Positions 44,045 through 53,936 of a stretch of 64,000 nucleotides of DNA are shown here, piece after piece. This DNA is from Aquamicrobium lusatiense. GTDB lineage: Bacteria; Pseudomonadota; Alphaproteobacteria; Rhizobiales; Rhizobiaceae. Numbering within the stretch: position 1 is the first letter of the stretch; every line of letters starts with the position of its first letter. The position numbers and the translations under genes were made by a program. The stretch covers positions 1,073,631 through 1,137,630 of the forward strand of contig NZ_JACHEU010000001.1 of the NCBI RefSeq assembly GCF_014201615.1, given 5' to 3'. The notes beneath the pieces were generated by a model. The model saw nothing but the letters and a program-made list of their open reading frames with translations. It did no database searches and was not told the DNA's origin.

Positions 44045-45547
44045 TCAGGCTTTGCCCGAGGACGGGGAGGCCTCCTCGCCCTGCCTGCGCGCCATCAGGG
44101 CAATGCCCAGTGCAAGGGCCGCGACCAGCGACGCGGCCAGCCCATAGGCCGCCAGCGCGCCCGTGTCGAAGGCGGCGCGGGCCGCATCCGTCAGCCGTGC
44201 AGCGGTGTCCGCCGGCAAGGTTTCGGCGGCAAGCAGCGCCTGATCGATGCTGTCGCGCACGAGCGAACCCGGCGCGATCTCCGCAGGGGTCGTCAGCGTG
44301 AGACTGTAGATCGCCGCCACCAGGCTGCCCAGTATGGCAACGCCCAGCGTGCCGCCCAGCTCATAGGCAACCGATTCGACAGAGCCTGCCATGCCGGCCC
44401 GGTTCTCCGGGGCGTTGATCATGATGGCGGTAGACGCCGCCGACATGGCGCCGCCGGCGCCGAGCCCCAGCAGGGCCAGCATCGCCGCCTGCCACAGGAA
44501 GGGAGCGTCTGCCGACAAGGCCAGAAGCAACAGGCCGAGCGCCGTTATGGTCATGGTCGCGGCCAGCATGCGCTCCATACCGACCCGCATGAGCACGGAC
44601 CCCACGAGGGGACCGGCCACGATGGCGGCAACGGCGATCGGCAGCAGGAACAGGCCCGCCTGCAAAGGCGAGTAACCGCGTGAGAGCTGCAATTGCTGGC
44701 TGAACACGAATTCCACGCCCATCAGCGCAAGGCTGGCGATGAGCGCCGCCGCCGTGCCGGCGGCAAAGCGTCGGTTGCGAAACAGCGTGAAGTCGATCAG
44801 CGGCGAGGGCAGACTGAGCTGGCGCCGGCAGAACAGCCAGCCGAACAGCAGGCCGATGCCGGCAGCGGCGAGCGCCTGCATGAAATCGGCGTCCGGCTTC
44901 ATGGCTTCCTTCAGGCCATAGATCAGGCCGACCAGCGCGACCGTCACCAGCGCCGAGGTCCAAAGATCCCAGTGGCGTTGCGGGTCGCCGGGATAATCCG
45001 GCACATAGCGGCGGGCCAGCACCAGCGCGACCAGCACCACCGGGACGTTGATGAGAAACACCGATCCCCACCAGAACCAGCCAAGCAATGCGCCGCCGAT
45101 CAGCGGACCGATGGCGGCGGCACCCGAGGCGATCGAGCCCCATATGCCGATGGCGACGGCGCGTTCGCTGTCCTCCTGAAAGGTAAGGCGCAGCAGGGAG
45201 ATCGTCGCCGGCATCATCATCGCCGCGCCGACGGCCAGCAGGGAACGCGCCGCGATCAGCAGCCCGGCGGTCGGTGCGAAGGCAGCCATCAGCGAGGCTG
45301 CGCCGAACACCACCAGCCCCCACATGAAGACGCGGCGATGGCCGATGCGGTCGCCGAGCGTGCCGAAGCCCGGCAGCAGTCCTGCCATCACCAGCGAATA
45401 GGCGTTGATCATCCACAGTTTCTGGGAACTCGTCGCGTCGAGATCATGCACCACGCGCGGCAGCGCCGTGTGCAGCACCGTCATGTCGATGCTGATCATG
45501 AAAAGCGCACTGGAGACGATAGCCAGCACGATCCACCTGGAAGACAT
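44045..45547 (-). CDS. MFS drug-efflux transporter, DHA2 (14-helix) type
   Basis: 500-residue major facilitator of the EmrB/QacA group. It begins MSSRWIVLAIVSSALFMISI with the DHA2 motif near IDMTVLHTALP, then GTLGDRIGHRRVFMWG (motif A) and motif C-like GSIASGAAAIGPLIGGALL. About 14 hydrophobic segments can be counted. It probably exports a toxic organic compound with protons. It is the last gene of DUF2218-TetR-MFS on the minus strand, with its own palindromic site at 45581-45591 in the 83-base gap upstream. Substrate unknown; the TetR protein presumably senses it. Confidence 0.9.
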   Translation of the reverse strand: MSSRWIVLAIVSSALFMISIDMTVLHTALPRVVHDLDATSSQKLWMINAYSLVMAGLLPGFGTLGDRIGHRRVFMWGLVVFGAASLMAAFAPTAGLLIAARSLLAVGAAMMMPATISLLRLTFQEDSERAVAIGIWGSIASGAAAIGPLIGGALLGWFWWGSVFLINVPVVLVALVLARRYVPDYPGDPQRHWDLWTSALVTVALVGLIYGLKEAMKPDADFMQALAAAGIGLLFGWLFCRRQLSLPSPLIDFTLFRNRRFAAGTAAALIASLALMGVEFVFSQQLQLSRGYSPLQAGLFLLPIAVAAIVAGPLVGSVLMRVGMERMLAATMTITALGLLLLALSADAPFLWQAAMLALLGLGAGGAMSAASTAIMINAPENRAGMAGSVESVAYELGGTLGVAILGSLVAAIYSLTLTTPAEIAPGSLVRDSIDQALLAAETLPADTAARLTDAARAAFDTGALAAYGLAASLVAALALGIALMARRQGEEASPSSGKA

Positions 45548-45579
45548 GGGAACACCTGAAGCGTCGGTTTGAATAATTC

Positions 45580-45593
45580 AATACGTATGTATT
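45580..45593. promoter_or_regulatory. Candidate TetR operator upstream of the MFS gene
   Basis: AATACGTATGTATT contains ATACGTATGTA, differing at one base from ATACGTACGTA at 46530-46540. The arms AATAC and GTATT are inverted. It lies 33 bases upstream of the MFS start, in the gap after the tetR gene, so the efflux gene may have its own TetR-controlled promoter. A second palindrome, TTGAATAATTCAA (45567-45579), abuts it. Confidence 0.6.
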
Positions 45594-45630
45594 TATAAGA
45601 AGCCTGAATCCATTCCGAATCTGGCGGAAA

Positions 45631-46191
45631 TCAGGCATCCTTTTGTAAATTCGTCAGCATGCTGTCGATTTCGTTCTCCAGTCCCTTCCAGGCTGCATCG
45701 GTGAAGGTCATAAATCCAAAGCCGCGCATCATGAATGCGCCTTCCACTGCCATCAGTGCCATAAGCAGGCGTCGGTGATCTTCGCGGGCAAAATCGAGAC
45801 CATCGAGGCGCGCAGTACATTCCCTGCGATAGCGTTCCATCTGCTCGGGTGACTGCATGAGAACCGCCATCATGACGGCAGAGCGATCAAGGGAGGCCTG
45901 ATCGTACTCCTCCTGCTGGATGATCTTTATCTGGGCGCGTAGTATGGTGGCATGGTCGGTGCTTCCACCTGTCATGGCTGCCACCTGCGCGTCGTAGTCC
46001 TCGCTCCAGCGATCGTACATAGCTGCGAGAAGGTGTTCCTTGGTGGCGAAGCTGTATTGAACACCGCCATTGGTGATGCCCGCTGCGCGGGCAAGGGCCG
46101 CCACGGTCAGCGCTGCGGCACCGCGCTCGCGAACGATGGCCTCGGCGAGGTCGAGCAGCCTGTCACGATCGATTTTCTTGCGGCGGGACAT
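45631..46191 (-). CDS. TetR-family transcriptional regulator
   Basis: 186-residue TetR protein. The helix-turn-helix is at about residues 10-55 (LLDLAEAIVRERGAAALTVA, ALARAAGITNGGVQYSFATK, EHLLAAM). The C-terminal ligand domain is all-helical (TetR_C_6-like). It lies between the DUF2218 and MFS genes, 11 bases after the former, and probably represses both through the ACGTAYGT palindromes found upstream of each. ATG at 46191. The inducing ligand is unknown and probably a substrate of the adjacent pump. Confidence 0.9.
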   Translation of the reverse strand: MSRRKKIDRDRLLDLAEAIVRERGAAALTVAALARAAGITNGGVQYSFATKEHLLAAMYDRWSEDYDAQVAAMTGGSTDHATILRAQIKIIQQEEYDQASLDRSAVMMAVLMQSPEQMERYRRECTARLDGLDFAREDHRRLLMALMAVEGAFMMRGFGFMTFTDAAWKGLENEIDSMLTNLQKDA

Positions 46192-46202
46192 GGCGGATCC
46201 CG

Positions 46203-46484
46203 TCAGGACCAGTTGAATTCGAGCGTCTCGCGGAAGGCGTAGCGCACGATATGGGCTTCCACCACCCGGTTCAGCTCGGGCAGGCGCTCTGCATCGTCGG
46301 CTTCGATCCGGACATCGAGCTTGCCGGGGCTGGCGGTCAGCGTGATCACTTCACCCTCGGCGAATTTGATACGTCCCTGCTGCGGATCGAAATTCACCTC
46401 GAAGCGGTGGGACCAGTGCTTGCACAATTGCTGCAGGTAGCGGCTGCCATTCTCAGTGGCGACGATTGCGCTGGATACCGGCAT
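46203..46484 (-). CDS. DUF2218 protein
   Basis: 93-residue DUF2218 family protein. It shows the family pattern VATENGSRYLQQLCKHWSHRFEV (Cys-Lys-His-Trp-xHK-like), then GRIKFAEGEVITLTA and ending HIVRYAFRETLEFNWS. Small alpha/beta proteins of this family are often encoded near siderophore or efflux genes, and no biochemical role is established. It is the first gene of the minus-strand DUF2218-TetR-MFS operon; the candidate operator 46530-46540 lies 45 bases upstream of its ATG. Confidence 0.85.
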   Translation of the reverse strand: MPVSSAIVATENGSRYLQQLCKHWSHRFEVNFDPQQGRIKFAEGEVITLTASPGKLDVRIEADDAERLPELNRVVEAHIVRYAFRETLEFNWS

Positions 46485-46529
46485 GGTGAACCTTTCTTAT
46501 GTCGATCGGCAAACTCAGTTTTTCATTCC

Positions 46530-46540
46530 ATACGTACGTA
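46530..46540. promoter_or_regulatory. Candidate TetR operator upstream of the DUF2218 gene
   Basis: ATACGTACGTA contains the perfect 10-base palindrome TACGTACGTA (46531-46540). A near-identical copy lies upstream of the MFS gene at 45581-45591. It sits in the divergent gap between the DUF2218 gene (minus) and the Crp/Fnr gene (plus), so a bound repressor could affect both directions. Confidence 0.6.
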
Positions 46541-46636
46541 ATGCATTTTGCACATGCTTCAATGACTTTCGGCCAAGGTGACTATTGCCGCGGGGCCGTG
46601 ATACGCACATGTTCTGCATAACGGTCGGGAGCGTGA

Positions 46637-47311
46637 ATGATCAGCGAGGAGCAATTTCTGACGTCGGTGTTCTGGGCGCGTGAACTCCCGCCCGACGAGC
46701 AGGAGCGGGCACGGCGCGGCATCACCTTTCGCACCATCGAATCGGGCCGCTATTTCATTCATCGCGGTGACCGCATCGACAACTGGATCGGCGTCGTCAG
46801 CGGGCTTCTGCGGCTGGGATCGATCACCACCTCCGGCAAGGCTGTGACCTATGCCGGCCTGCCGCCGAGCTGCTGGTTCGGGGAGGGCTCCCTGCTCAAG
46901 GATGAACCGCGCCAGTATGACGTTCTGGCGCTTCGCCGCACGCAGCTTGCCCTGCTCAACCGGGCCACTTTTTTCTGGCTGTACGAGAACAGCGTCGCCT
47001 TCGACCGGCTTCTGGTGCGACTCATCAACGAGCGGCTCGGCCAGTTCATCGCGCAGGTCGAGCATGACCGTACACTTGATTCGGCTGGCCGCGTGGCGCG
47101 CAGTCTGGCGTCGCTGTTCAACCCGGTGATCAGCCCGTTCATGGGCACGCAGATCGAGATCAGCCAGGAAGAAATCGGCCTGCTGGCGGGCGTGTCGCGC
47201 CCGGTCGCCAACCGTGTTTTGCAGGAACTGGAAAAAGCCGGCCTGCTGCGCAGCGAAGGCGGAACGGTAACGATACTGAAGCTGGAAGAGCTGCGCTTCT
47301 ACGGCGAATAA
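46637..47311 (+). CDS. Crp/Fnr-family transcriptional regulator
   Basis: 224-residue regulator with an N-terminal cyclic-nucleotide-binding-type beta roll (about residues 25-125; RTIESGRYFIHRGDRIDNWIG, WFGEGSLLKDEPRQYDVLA) and a C-terminal Crp-type winged helix (about 150-220; IEISQEEIGLLAGVSRPVAN). There is no N-terminal Cys cluster for a 4Fe-4S centre, so it is not an oxygen-sensing Fnr. The cAMP-binding Arg-Ser pair is not evident either. It is transcribed towards the ligase-ABC transporter cluster 296 bases downstream and may control it. This is inferred from position only. Confidence 0.88.
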   Translation: MISEEQFLTSVFWARELPPDEQERARRGITFRTIESGRYFIHRGDRIDNWIGVVSGLLRLGSITTSGKAVTYAGLPPSCWFGEGSLLKDEPRQYDVLALRRTQLALLNRATFFWLYENSVAFDRLLVRLINERLGQFIAQVEHDRTLDSAGRVARSLASLFNPVISPFMGTQIEISQEEIGLLAGVSRPVANRVLQELEKAGLLRSEGGTVTILKLEELRFYGE

Positions 47312-47607
47312 TCCATCGCCTTCAAGGAGTTATGTGATCCGCCCGTTCATCGTAATCGTGAAAGTCACACATATCTCCGTCAGAATACATTCAACAATGC
47401 GTTCTGTCTGTCAAGGCGGCAGTTGAAAAACTGCGTCTGTGCTTGCAAGCTCTGTCCAACAGTCGGGATCAGCACCCGCGACAAAGCATCGGGTCGAAGG
47501 AGGAGCCGCTTTTCGGTTTTGTCCGTTGCTTCGTCAAAGTGCTGGAACGTCCTTCATGCGGCCATCAGGCTGAAGGGCGGTCCGGCAGGAAATCAGGAGG
47601 AGTTGCC
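47312..47607. promoter_or_regulatory. Upstream region of the ligase-ABC transporter cluster
   Basis: This 296-base gap has no supported gene. It contains GTGA-AAG-TCAC (47358-47368), a short palindrome that could be a regulator site. A hairpin GCAGTT-GAAA-AACTGC (47419-47434) with a GAAA tetraloop lies further on, and a strong SD AGGAGG (47595-47600) sits just before the ligase start. The cluster's promoter must lie here. Confidence 0.5.
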
Positions 47608-49577
47608 TTGGCACCAGGGAGTGAGATGCCAATGCCCGATACGTTTGCCAAGCTCTTGTGCGAGCACGCTCGTGTGCGGCCTGACCGCCCGGCGATGCGT
47701 CACAAGGATCTGGGTATCTGGCACACATGGACATGGCGCGAAATGGCCGAAGCCATCCGCGCCTATGCGGCGGGACTGCGCAATCTCGGTCTTGAGCGCG
47801 GAGCGACGGTTGCCGTGATCGGCGAGAACCGGCCGGCCATGTACTGGACCATCCTTGCAGCCCAGTGGCTGGGCGCCATTCCGGTGCCGGTCTATGCCGA
47901 TGCCGTTGCAGACGAGATGGCCTATGTCCTCGACCATGCCGAAGTCGGCTTCGCCGTGGTGCAGGACCAGGAGCAGGTCGACAAGATCCTGACGATCCAG
48001 GAGCAGGTGCCGAAGCTGCGCGTGGTGCTCTATGACGAGCCGCGCGGCCTGCGCGATTATGATCACAGCCGCCTTCACGCCGTTGCCGACATCATCGAAA
48101 AGGGGCGGAAGCTGCTGGCCTCCGATGCGCAGTTTGCCGCTGCCATCGATGCGGAGCGCGATCGCGGCAGCGCCGATGACATTTCCATCATTCTCTACAC
48201 CTCCGGCACCACCGGGCGTTCCAAGGGCGTGCTCCTGTCGGCCGGCCGCTCCATCGCTGCCGCGCGCGATACGGTGACGTTCGACAAGCTCACGGATCGC
48301 GACGAGGTTCTGGCCTATCTGCCGCTGGCATGGGTGGGCGACCACTATCTCAACTATGCGCAGTCGCTGGTGTCGGGTTTCTGCGTCGCCTGTCCTGAAA
48401 GCCGCGAGACGGTGGAAACGAACCTTCAGGAGATCGGGCCGAGCTTCTACTTCGCGCCGCCGCGCGTGTTCGAGGCGCTGCTGACCCGCGTCACCATCCG
48501 CATGGAAGATGCCGGCGCGCTGAAGCGGCGCATGTTCAACTATTTCATCGGTTTTGCCCGGCGCTGGGGCGAGAAGATTCTCGATGGCGAAAAAGTGCCG
48601 TTTACCGCACGCCTCGGTTACGGGCTCGGCAATCTGCTGGTCTATGCGCCGCTGAAGAACGTGCTCGGCTTTTCCCGCATCCGCGTGGCCTACACGGCAG
48701 GCGAGGCGATTGGTCCCGACCTCTTTTCTTTCTACCGCTCGCTCGGCATCAATCTGAAGCAGCTTTACGGCCAGACCGAAGCCTTCCTCTATGTGACCGC
48801 CCATCCGGACGGCCATATCCGCGTCGGCACGGTGGGCCCGGCGACGCCGAATGTCGAAATCCGCATCAACGAGGATGGCGAGGTTCTGTATCGTTCGCCC
48901 GGCCAGTTCATCGGCTATTACAAGGACGATGAGCGCACTGCCGAAACCGTGACCGAGGACGGCTATGTGCGCACCGGCGATGCCGGCTTCTTCGACGAGG
49001 ACGGCCATCTCACCATCATCGACCGCGCCAAGGATGTGGGACGGCTGCGCTCTGGCGCGATGTTTGCGCCGAAATACATCGAGAACAAGCTGAAGTTCTT
49101 CCCGAACATCAAGGAAGCCGTGGCTTTCGGGCAGGACAGCGACTTCGTCACCTGCATGCTCAACATCGACCTGACGGCGGTGGGCAACTGGGCCGAGCGC
49201 AATAACATTCCCTATGCTTCCTATCAGGAACTGGCGCAGCGCCCCGAGGTCTATGCCATCTGCGCGGGACATGTGGAGGAGGTAAACCGCTCGCTGGCCA
49301 CCGAGCCGCGCATGGCCGCCGCCCAGATCCGCCGTTTCCTCATCCTGCACAAGGAACTCGACGCCGACGACGGCGAGATGACGCGCACCCAGAAGGTGCG
49401 GCGCGGCTTCATCGCCGAGCGCTACAAGCCGCTGGTCGATGCGCTCTACAACGGCGCCGAAGCCGCCGACATCTCGACGGAAGTGACCTTCGAGGACGGC
49501 CGCAAGGGCGTGATCTCGGCGCGGGTGAAGATTGCCGATGCCGCGACCGTCGAAACCGGCACGCTGGAGGCCGCGGC

Positions 49578-49581
<4 letters not shown>
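47608..49581 (+). CDS. AMP-forming acyl-CoA ligase (long-chain/FadD15-like)
   Basis: 657-residue ANL-superfamily ligase that would activate a carboxylic acid with ATP and CoA. The core P-loop is ISIILYTSGTTGRSKGVLLS; then come LAYLPLAWVGD, LYGQTEAF, GYVRTGDAGFFDEDGHL and DRAKDVGRLRSGAMFAPKYIENKL. The sequence GRLRSG replaces the usual K-x-S-x-G hinge. Start is TTG 47608, 7 bases after AGGAGG; ATGs at 47626 and 47632 are alternatives. The stop overlaps the start of the ATPase gene by 4 bases, tying the ligase to the ABC transporter. Such ligases next to Liv-type transporters suggest import-coupled activation; the acid is unknown. Confidence 0.88.
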
Positions 49582-50369
<788 letters not shown>

Positions 50370-50426
50370 AACGCGAGGATACGCCACGCCGTTCGTGACG
50401 GTGCTGTCGTCGATCAGGGAGGATCG

Positions 50427-51401
50427 ATGCTCTACAATATATTCATCGACCCGTTCGTGCAGATGGTGCAGATGCCCGATCTGCTCGTGCAGACCCTGTG
50501 GGAGGGGCTGGTCTCGGGTGTTCTCTATGCGCTGATCGCGCTGGGCTTCGTGCTGATCTTCAAGGCATCCGGCGTCTTCAATTTCGCGCAGGGCATCATG
50601 GTGGTGTTTTCTGCACTCACCCTTGTCGGCTTCTACGCGAAATTCTCCTCATGGGGCTTTTCCGGCCACGCCGCCGCCTTCCTCGCGCTGCTTCTGGCGG
50701 CCGGCGTCATGCTGGTGCTGGCCATGCTGGTCGAGCGCGTGGTGCTGCGCCCGCTGGTCAACCAGCCGGACATCATCCTGTTCATGGCTACCTTCGGCAT
50801 CACCTATGTGCTGATCGGCTTCGGCGAGATCGTGTTCGGCGGCGACCCCAAGCAGATGATCGCCAATGAACTGTTCCTGCCCAGCGGTTCCGTCGACATA
50901 GAGATGCTGGGCGGTCTGGTGAGCCTGCAGAAGATCGACATCGCCGCCGCCGTCATCGCCTCGCTGATGATCGTGGGACTGGCGCTGTTCTTCCAGAAAA
51001 CGCGCATCGGCCGTGCCTTGCGTGCCGTCGCTGACAGCCACAAGGCAGCGCTTTCGGTCGGCATTTCGCTCAACCAGATCTGGGTGATCGTGTGGTTCGC
51101 AGCCGGTCTCGTGGCGCTCGTCACCGGCATCATGTGGGGCGCGCGCTCGGACGTGTCCTTCGCGCTGGAGATCGTGGCGCTGAAGGCGCTGCCGGTTCTC
51201 GTCCTCGGCGGTTTCACCTCGGTGCCGGGCGCCATCGTCGGGGGGCTCATCATCGGCATCGGCGAGAAGCTCGGCGAGTTCTACTGGGGCCCGCTGCTCG
51301 GCGGCGGCATCGAGAGCTGGCTCGCCTATGTGATCGCCCTTGTGTTCCTGCTGTACCGGCCGCAGGGCCTGTTCGGCGACAAGATAATCGAACGGATCTG
51401 A
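50427..51401 (+). CDS. Liv-type ABC transporter permease (LivH-like)
   Basis: 324-residue HAAT permease with about eight hydrophobic segments. Family features are LWEGLVSGVLYALIALGFVLIFKASGVFNFAQG at the N-terminus, RALRAVADSHKAALSVGI (EAA-like ATPase contact loop) and PGAIVGGLIIGIGEKLGE. The ATG at 50427 has AGGGAGG 8 bases upstream. It lies 57 bases after the LivG-like gene and 4 bases before the LivM-like gene, in one operon. Confidence 0.94.
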   Translation: MLYNIFIDPFVQMVQMPDLLVQTLWEGLVSGVLYALIALGFVLIFKASGVFNFAQGIMVVFSALTLVGFYAKFSSWGFSGHAAAFLALLLAAGVMLVLAMLVERVVLRPLVNQPDIILFMATFGITYVLIGFGEIVFGGDPKQMIANELFLPSGSVDIEMLGGLVSLQKIDIAAAVIASLMIVGLALFFQKTRIGRALRAVADSHKAALSVGISLNQIWVIVWFAAGLVALVTGIMWGARSDVSFALEIVALKALPVLVLGGFTSVPGAIVGGLIIGIGEKLGEFYWGPLLGGGIESWLAYVIALVFLLYRPQGLFGDKIIERI

Positions 51402-51405
51402 CACG

Positions 51406-52482
51406 ATGTTCTATCGCGAAACCGGCCAGTTCAAGCAAAGCTACGCGGCAGACTCCGCAGTCTTCCCGATCCTTCAGGACCGCTACGGCCTCGCCATCAT
51501 CATGGCTATCGCCTTTGTCCTGATCCCCATGTTCGGCAGCGAGTTCCTGCTCGCTTCGGTGATGATCCCGTTCCTGATCCTGTCGCTCGGAGCCATCGGG
51601 CTGAACATCCTCGTCGGCTATACGGGGCTCCTGTCGCTTGGCACGGCCGGCTTCATGGGCGTGGGCGCCTATGCCACCTACAAGCTTTCCACGCTGTTTC
51701 CGCAGGTGAACATTCTGGTGTGGATCCTGTGCTCGGGCTTCTTTTCGGCCGGCATCGGCGTTCTGTTCGGCCTGCCGTCGCTGCGCATCAAGGGGTTCTA
51801 TCTCGCCGTCGCCACGCTTGCCGCGCAGTTCTTCCTGCAATGGTGCTTCGTGCGCGTGGCCTGGCTCTACAATTACAATCCGTCGGGCGCCATCGAGGTG
51901 TCGGGCCGTACCCTGTTCGGCATCGCCATCACCGGGCCGATGGCCACGCCGGTCAACCGCTACTATGTGGTGCTGGGCGTCGTGGTGGTGATGACGCTGA
52001 TAGCCTCCAACATCGTTCATGGACGCATCGGGCGCACATGGATGGCCGTGCGCGACATGGACATTGCCGCCCAGCTTATGGGCATTCGCCTGCTGCCGGC
52101 CAAGCTGCTGGCCTTCGCCGTCTCGTCCTTCTACTGCGGCGTGGCGGGGGCGCTGATGGTGTTCCTGTGGCTGAGTGCTGCGGAGCCATCCGCATTCGAC
52201 ATCAAGCTGTCGTTCCTGCTGCTGTTCATGGTCATCATCGGTGGTCTGGGCTCCCTGATCGGCTCCTTCATGGGCGCTGCGCTGATCCACATATTGCCGA
52301 TCGTCATCCGCGCCCTGCCGGAATCGCTGGGGTTGCCGGTGGCTGCGGCCACTGTCGAGCACCTGACCTATCTGATCGTCGGCGGGCTCATCATCTTCTT
52401 CCTCATCGTCGAGCCGCACGGACTGGCCCGGCTCTGGCAGATAACAAAACAGAAGCTTCGCGTGTGGCCGTTCCCTTACTGA
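51406..52482 (+). CDS. Liv-type ABC transporter permease (LivM-like)
   Basis: 358-residue partner permease with about nine hydrophobic segments. Features are AIGLNILVGYTGLLSLGTAGFMGVGAY, FGLPSLRIKGFYLAVATLAAQFF and GRTWMAVRDMDIAAQLMGIRLLPAKLLAF (ATPase contact loop). It follows the LivH-like gene by 4 bases and precedes the binding protein gene by 38 bases. The N-terminal 25 residues are a cytoplasmic tail. Its length and motifs are normal for the family. Confidence 0.94.
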   Translation: MFYRETGQFKQSYAADSAVFPILQDRYGLAIIMAIAFVLIPMFGSEFLLASVMIPFLILSLGAIGLNILVGYTGLLSLGTAGFMGVGAYATYKLSTLFPQVNILVWILCSGFFSAGIGVLFGLPSLRIKGFYLAVATLAAQFFLQWCFVRVAWLYNYNPSGAIEVSGRTLFGIAITGPMATPVNRYYVVLGVVVVMTLIASNIVHGRIGRTWMAVRDMDIAAQLMGIRLLPAKLLAFAVSSFYCGVAGALMVFLWLSAAEPSAFDIKLSFLLLFMVIIGGLGSLIGSFMGAALIHILPIVIRALPESLGLPVAAATVEHLTYLIVGGLIIFFLIVEPHGLARLWQITKQKLRVWPFPY

Positions 52483-52520
52483 GGGGCGGTGCACGTGGTG
52501 GGAGTGGAAACCGGAGGAGA

Positions 52521-53855
52521 ATGAAAATGTCACTGAAAAAAATGATACTGGCACTTTCAGCCGCATCGATGCTGGCGATGCCGGCCATCGAGGCGGCCAA
52601 CGCAGAAGATTCGATCTATGTGCCGCTGTTCACCTACCGCACCGGAGCCTTCGCCGGCTCGGGCGCGCCGATCGCCGACGGCATGCACGACTATCTCACC
52701 ATGCTCAACGAGCGTGATGGCGGCATCGGCGGCGTCAAGCTGGTGATCGAGGAATGCGAGACCGGCTATGACACCAAGAAGGGCCTCGAATGCTACGAGG
52801 CTGTGAAGCCGAAGAAGCCGGTCATGGTCAATCCGTGGTCGACCGGCATCACGCTGCCGCTGATCCAGAAGGCCGGTGTCGACAAGATCCCGGTGCTGTC
52901 CATGGCCTATGGCCTGTCGGCCTCGGCCAAGGGCGACGTCTTCCCGTGGATCTTCAACCCGCCGGCGACCTACTGGGACGGCTTCACGCAGATCCTGAAC
53001 TACATCGCCGATCAGGAAGGCGGCGGCGTCGACAAGCTCAAGGGCAAGAAGATCGGCTACATCTATCTCGACGCCAGCTTCGGGCGCGAGCCGCTGCCGC
53101 TCATCGAACAGCTTTCGAAGGAACTCGGCTTCGAGGCCAAGCTCTATCCGGTGGCTGCCGCCGACATGCAGAACCAGTCGTCGCAGTGGCTGAGCGTGCG
53201 CCGCGACCGGCCCGACTACATGATCCTGTTCGGCTGGGGCGCTCTCAACTCCACCGCCGTCAAGGAAGCTGTGAAGACCAACTTCCCGATGGAGAAGTTC
53301 ATCTCCGTGTGGTGGCCGGGCGAGGATGACGTGCGCGGTGCCGGCGATGGCGCCAAGGGCTTCAAGACGCTGAACTGGCATGCCGCCGGCACGGATTTCG
53401 CGCTCATCCAGGACATCCAGAAATATGTCGTCGATGCGGGCAAGAGCCAGGTCTCGGACAAGGCCAAGGTCGGGCAGGTGCTGTACAACCGCGGTGTCTA
53501 CAACTCCATGCTGATCGCGGAGGCCATCCGGACCGCGCAGGAGGTGACGGGCAACAAGGTGGTGACCGGCGAGGACGTACGCCGTGGTCTGGAGAACCTC
53601 AACATCGACGAGGCGCGCCTCAAGGAGATCGGTCTTGAAGGCTTCACCCAGCCGCTGAAGCTCTCCTGCAACGACCACAACGGCCATCAGTCCAACTTCG
53701 TGCAGAGCTGGAACGGCACCGCATTCGAGAAGGTGACCGATTACATCGCACCGATGAGCGACAAGGTCATTCCGCTGCTCGACGAGGATGCGAAGTCCTA
53801 CGCCGAGAAGAATGCGCCATGGCCGGAGCGCACCGAGGCCTGCGACGCCTCGTAA
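52521..53855 (+). CDS. Periplasmic binding protein of the Liv-type transporter
   Basis: 444-residue periplasmic-binding (Peripla_BP_6/LivK-like) protein. The signal peptide MKMSLKKMILALSAASMLAM ends near ANA at about residue 27. The mature part has FTYRTGAFAGSGAPIADGMHDYLTMLNE, KLVIEECETGYDTKKGLECYE and GKKIGYIYLDASFGREPLP. This type, with FTYRTGA at the front, is usually seen in clusters with aromatic- or fatty-acid-CoA ligases and not in true leucine systems; that is from memory. ATG 52521 has GGAGGAGA upstream. A strong hairpin follows the stop. Confidence 0.92.
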   Translation: MKMSLKKMILALSAASMLAMPAIEAANAEDSIYVPLFTYRTGAFAGSGAPIADGMHDYLTMLNERDGGIGGVKLVIEECETGYDTKKGLECYEAVKPKKPVMVNPWSTGITLPLIQKAGVDKIPVLSMAYGLSASAKGDVFPWIFNPPATYWDGFTQILNYIADQEGGGVDKLKGKKIGYIYLDASFGREPLPLIEQLSKELGFEAKLYPVAAADMQNQSSQWLSVRRDRPDYMILFGWGALNSTAVKEAVKTNFPMEKFISVWWPGEDDVRGAGDGAKGFKTLNWHAAGTDFALIQDIQKYVVDAGKSQVSDKAKVGQVLYNRGVYNSMLIAEAIRTAQEVTGNKVVTGEDVRRGLENLNIDEARLKEIGLEGFTQPLKLSCNDHNGHQSNFVQSWNGTAFEKVTDYIAPMSDKVIPLLDEDAKSYAEKNAPWPERTEACDAS

Positions 53856-53876
53856 GGCTCACGCTTTTGCCAGCTT

Positions 53877-53916
53877 CCCTTCCCCCGCCAGCCAGCCCAG
53901 CCAGTCGGGGGAAGGG
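53877..53916 (+). promoter_or_regulatory. Intercistronic hairpin after the binding protein gene
   Basis: CCCTTCCCCCG (53877-53887) and CGGGGGAAGGG (53906-53916) are a perfect 11-bp inverted repeat with an 18-base loop. It lies 21 bases after the binding protein stop and 20 bases before the LivF-like start. No T-run follows. It parallels the hairpin at 1661-1684 after the other operon's binding protein gene and probably stabilises the upstream message or reduces read-through. Confidence 0.6.
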
Positions 53917-53936
53917 CCCCAATCCGGAGCTGACCC

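Noticed and set aside
44693..45559. Plus-strand frame of 288 codons
   Set aside because: Antisense of the MFS gene; Gln/Arg/His-rich low-complexity translation.
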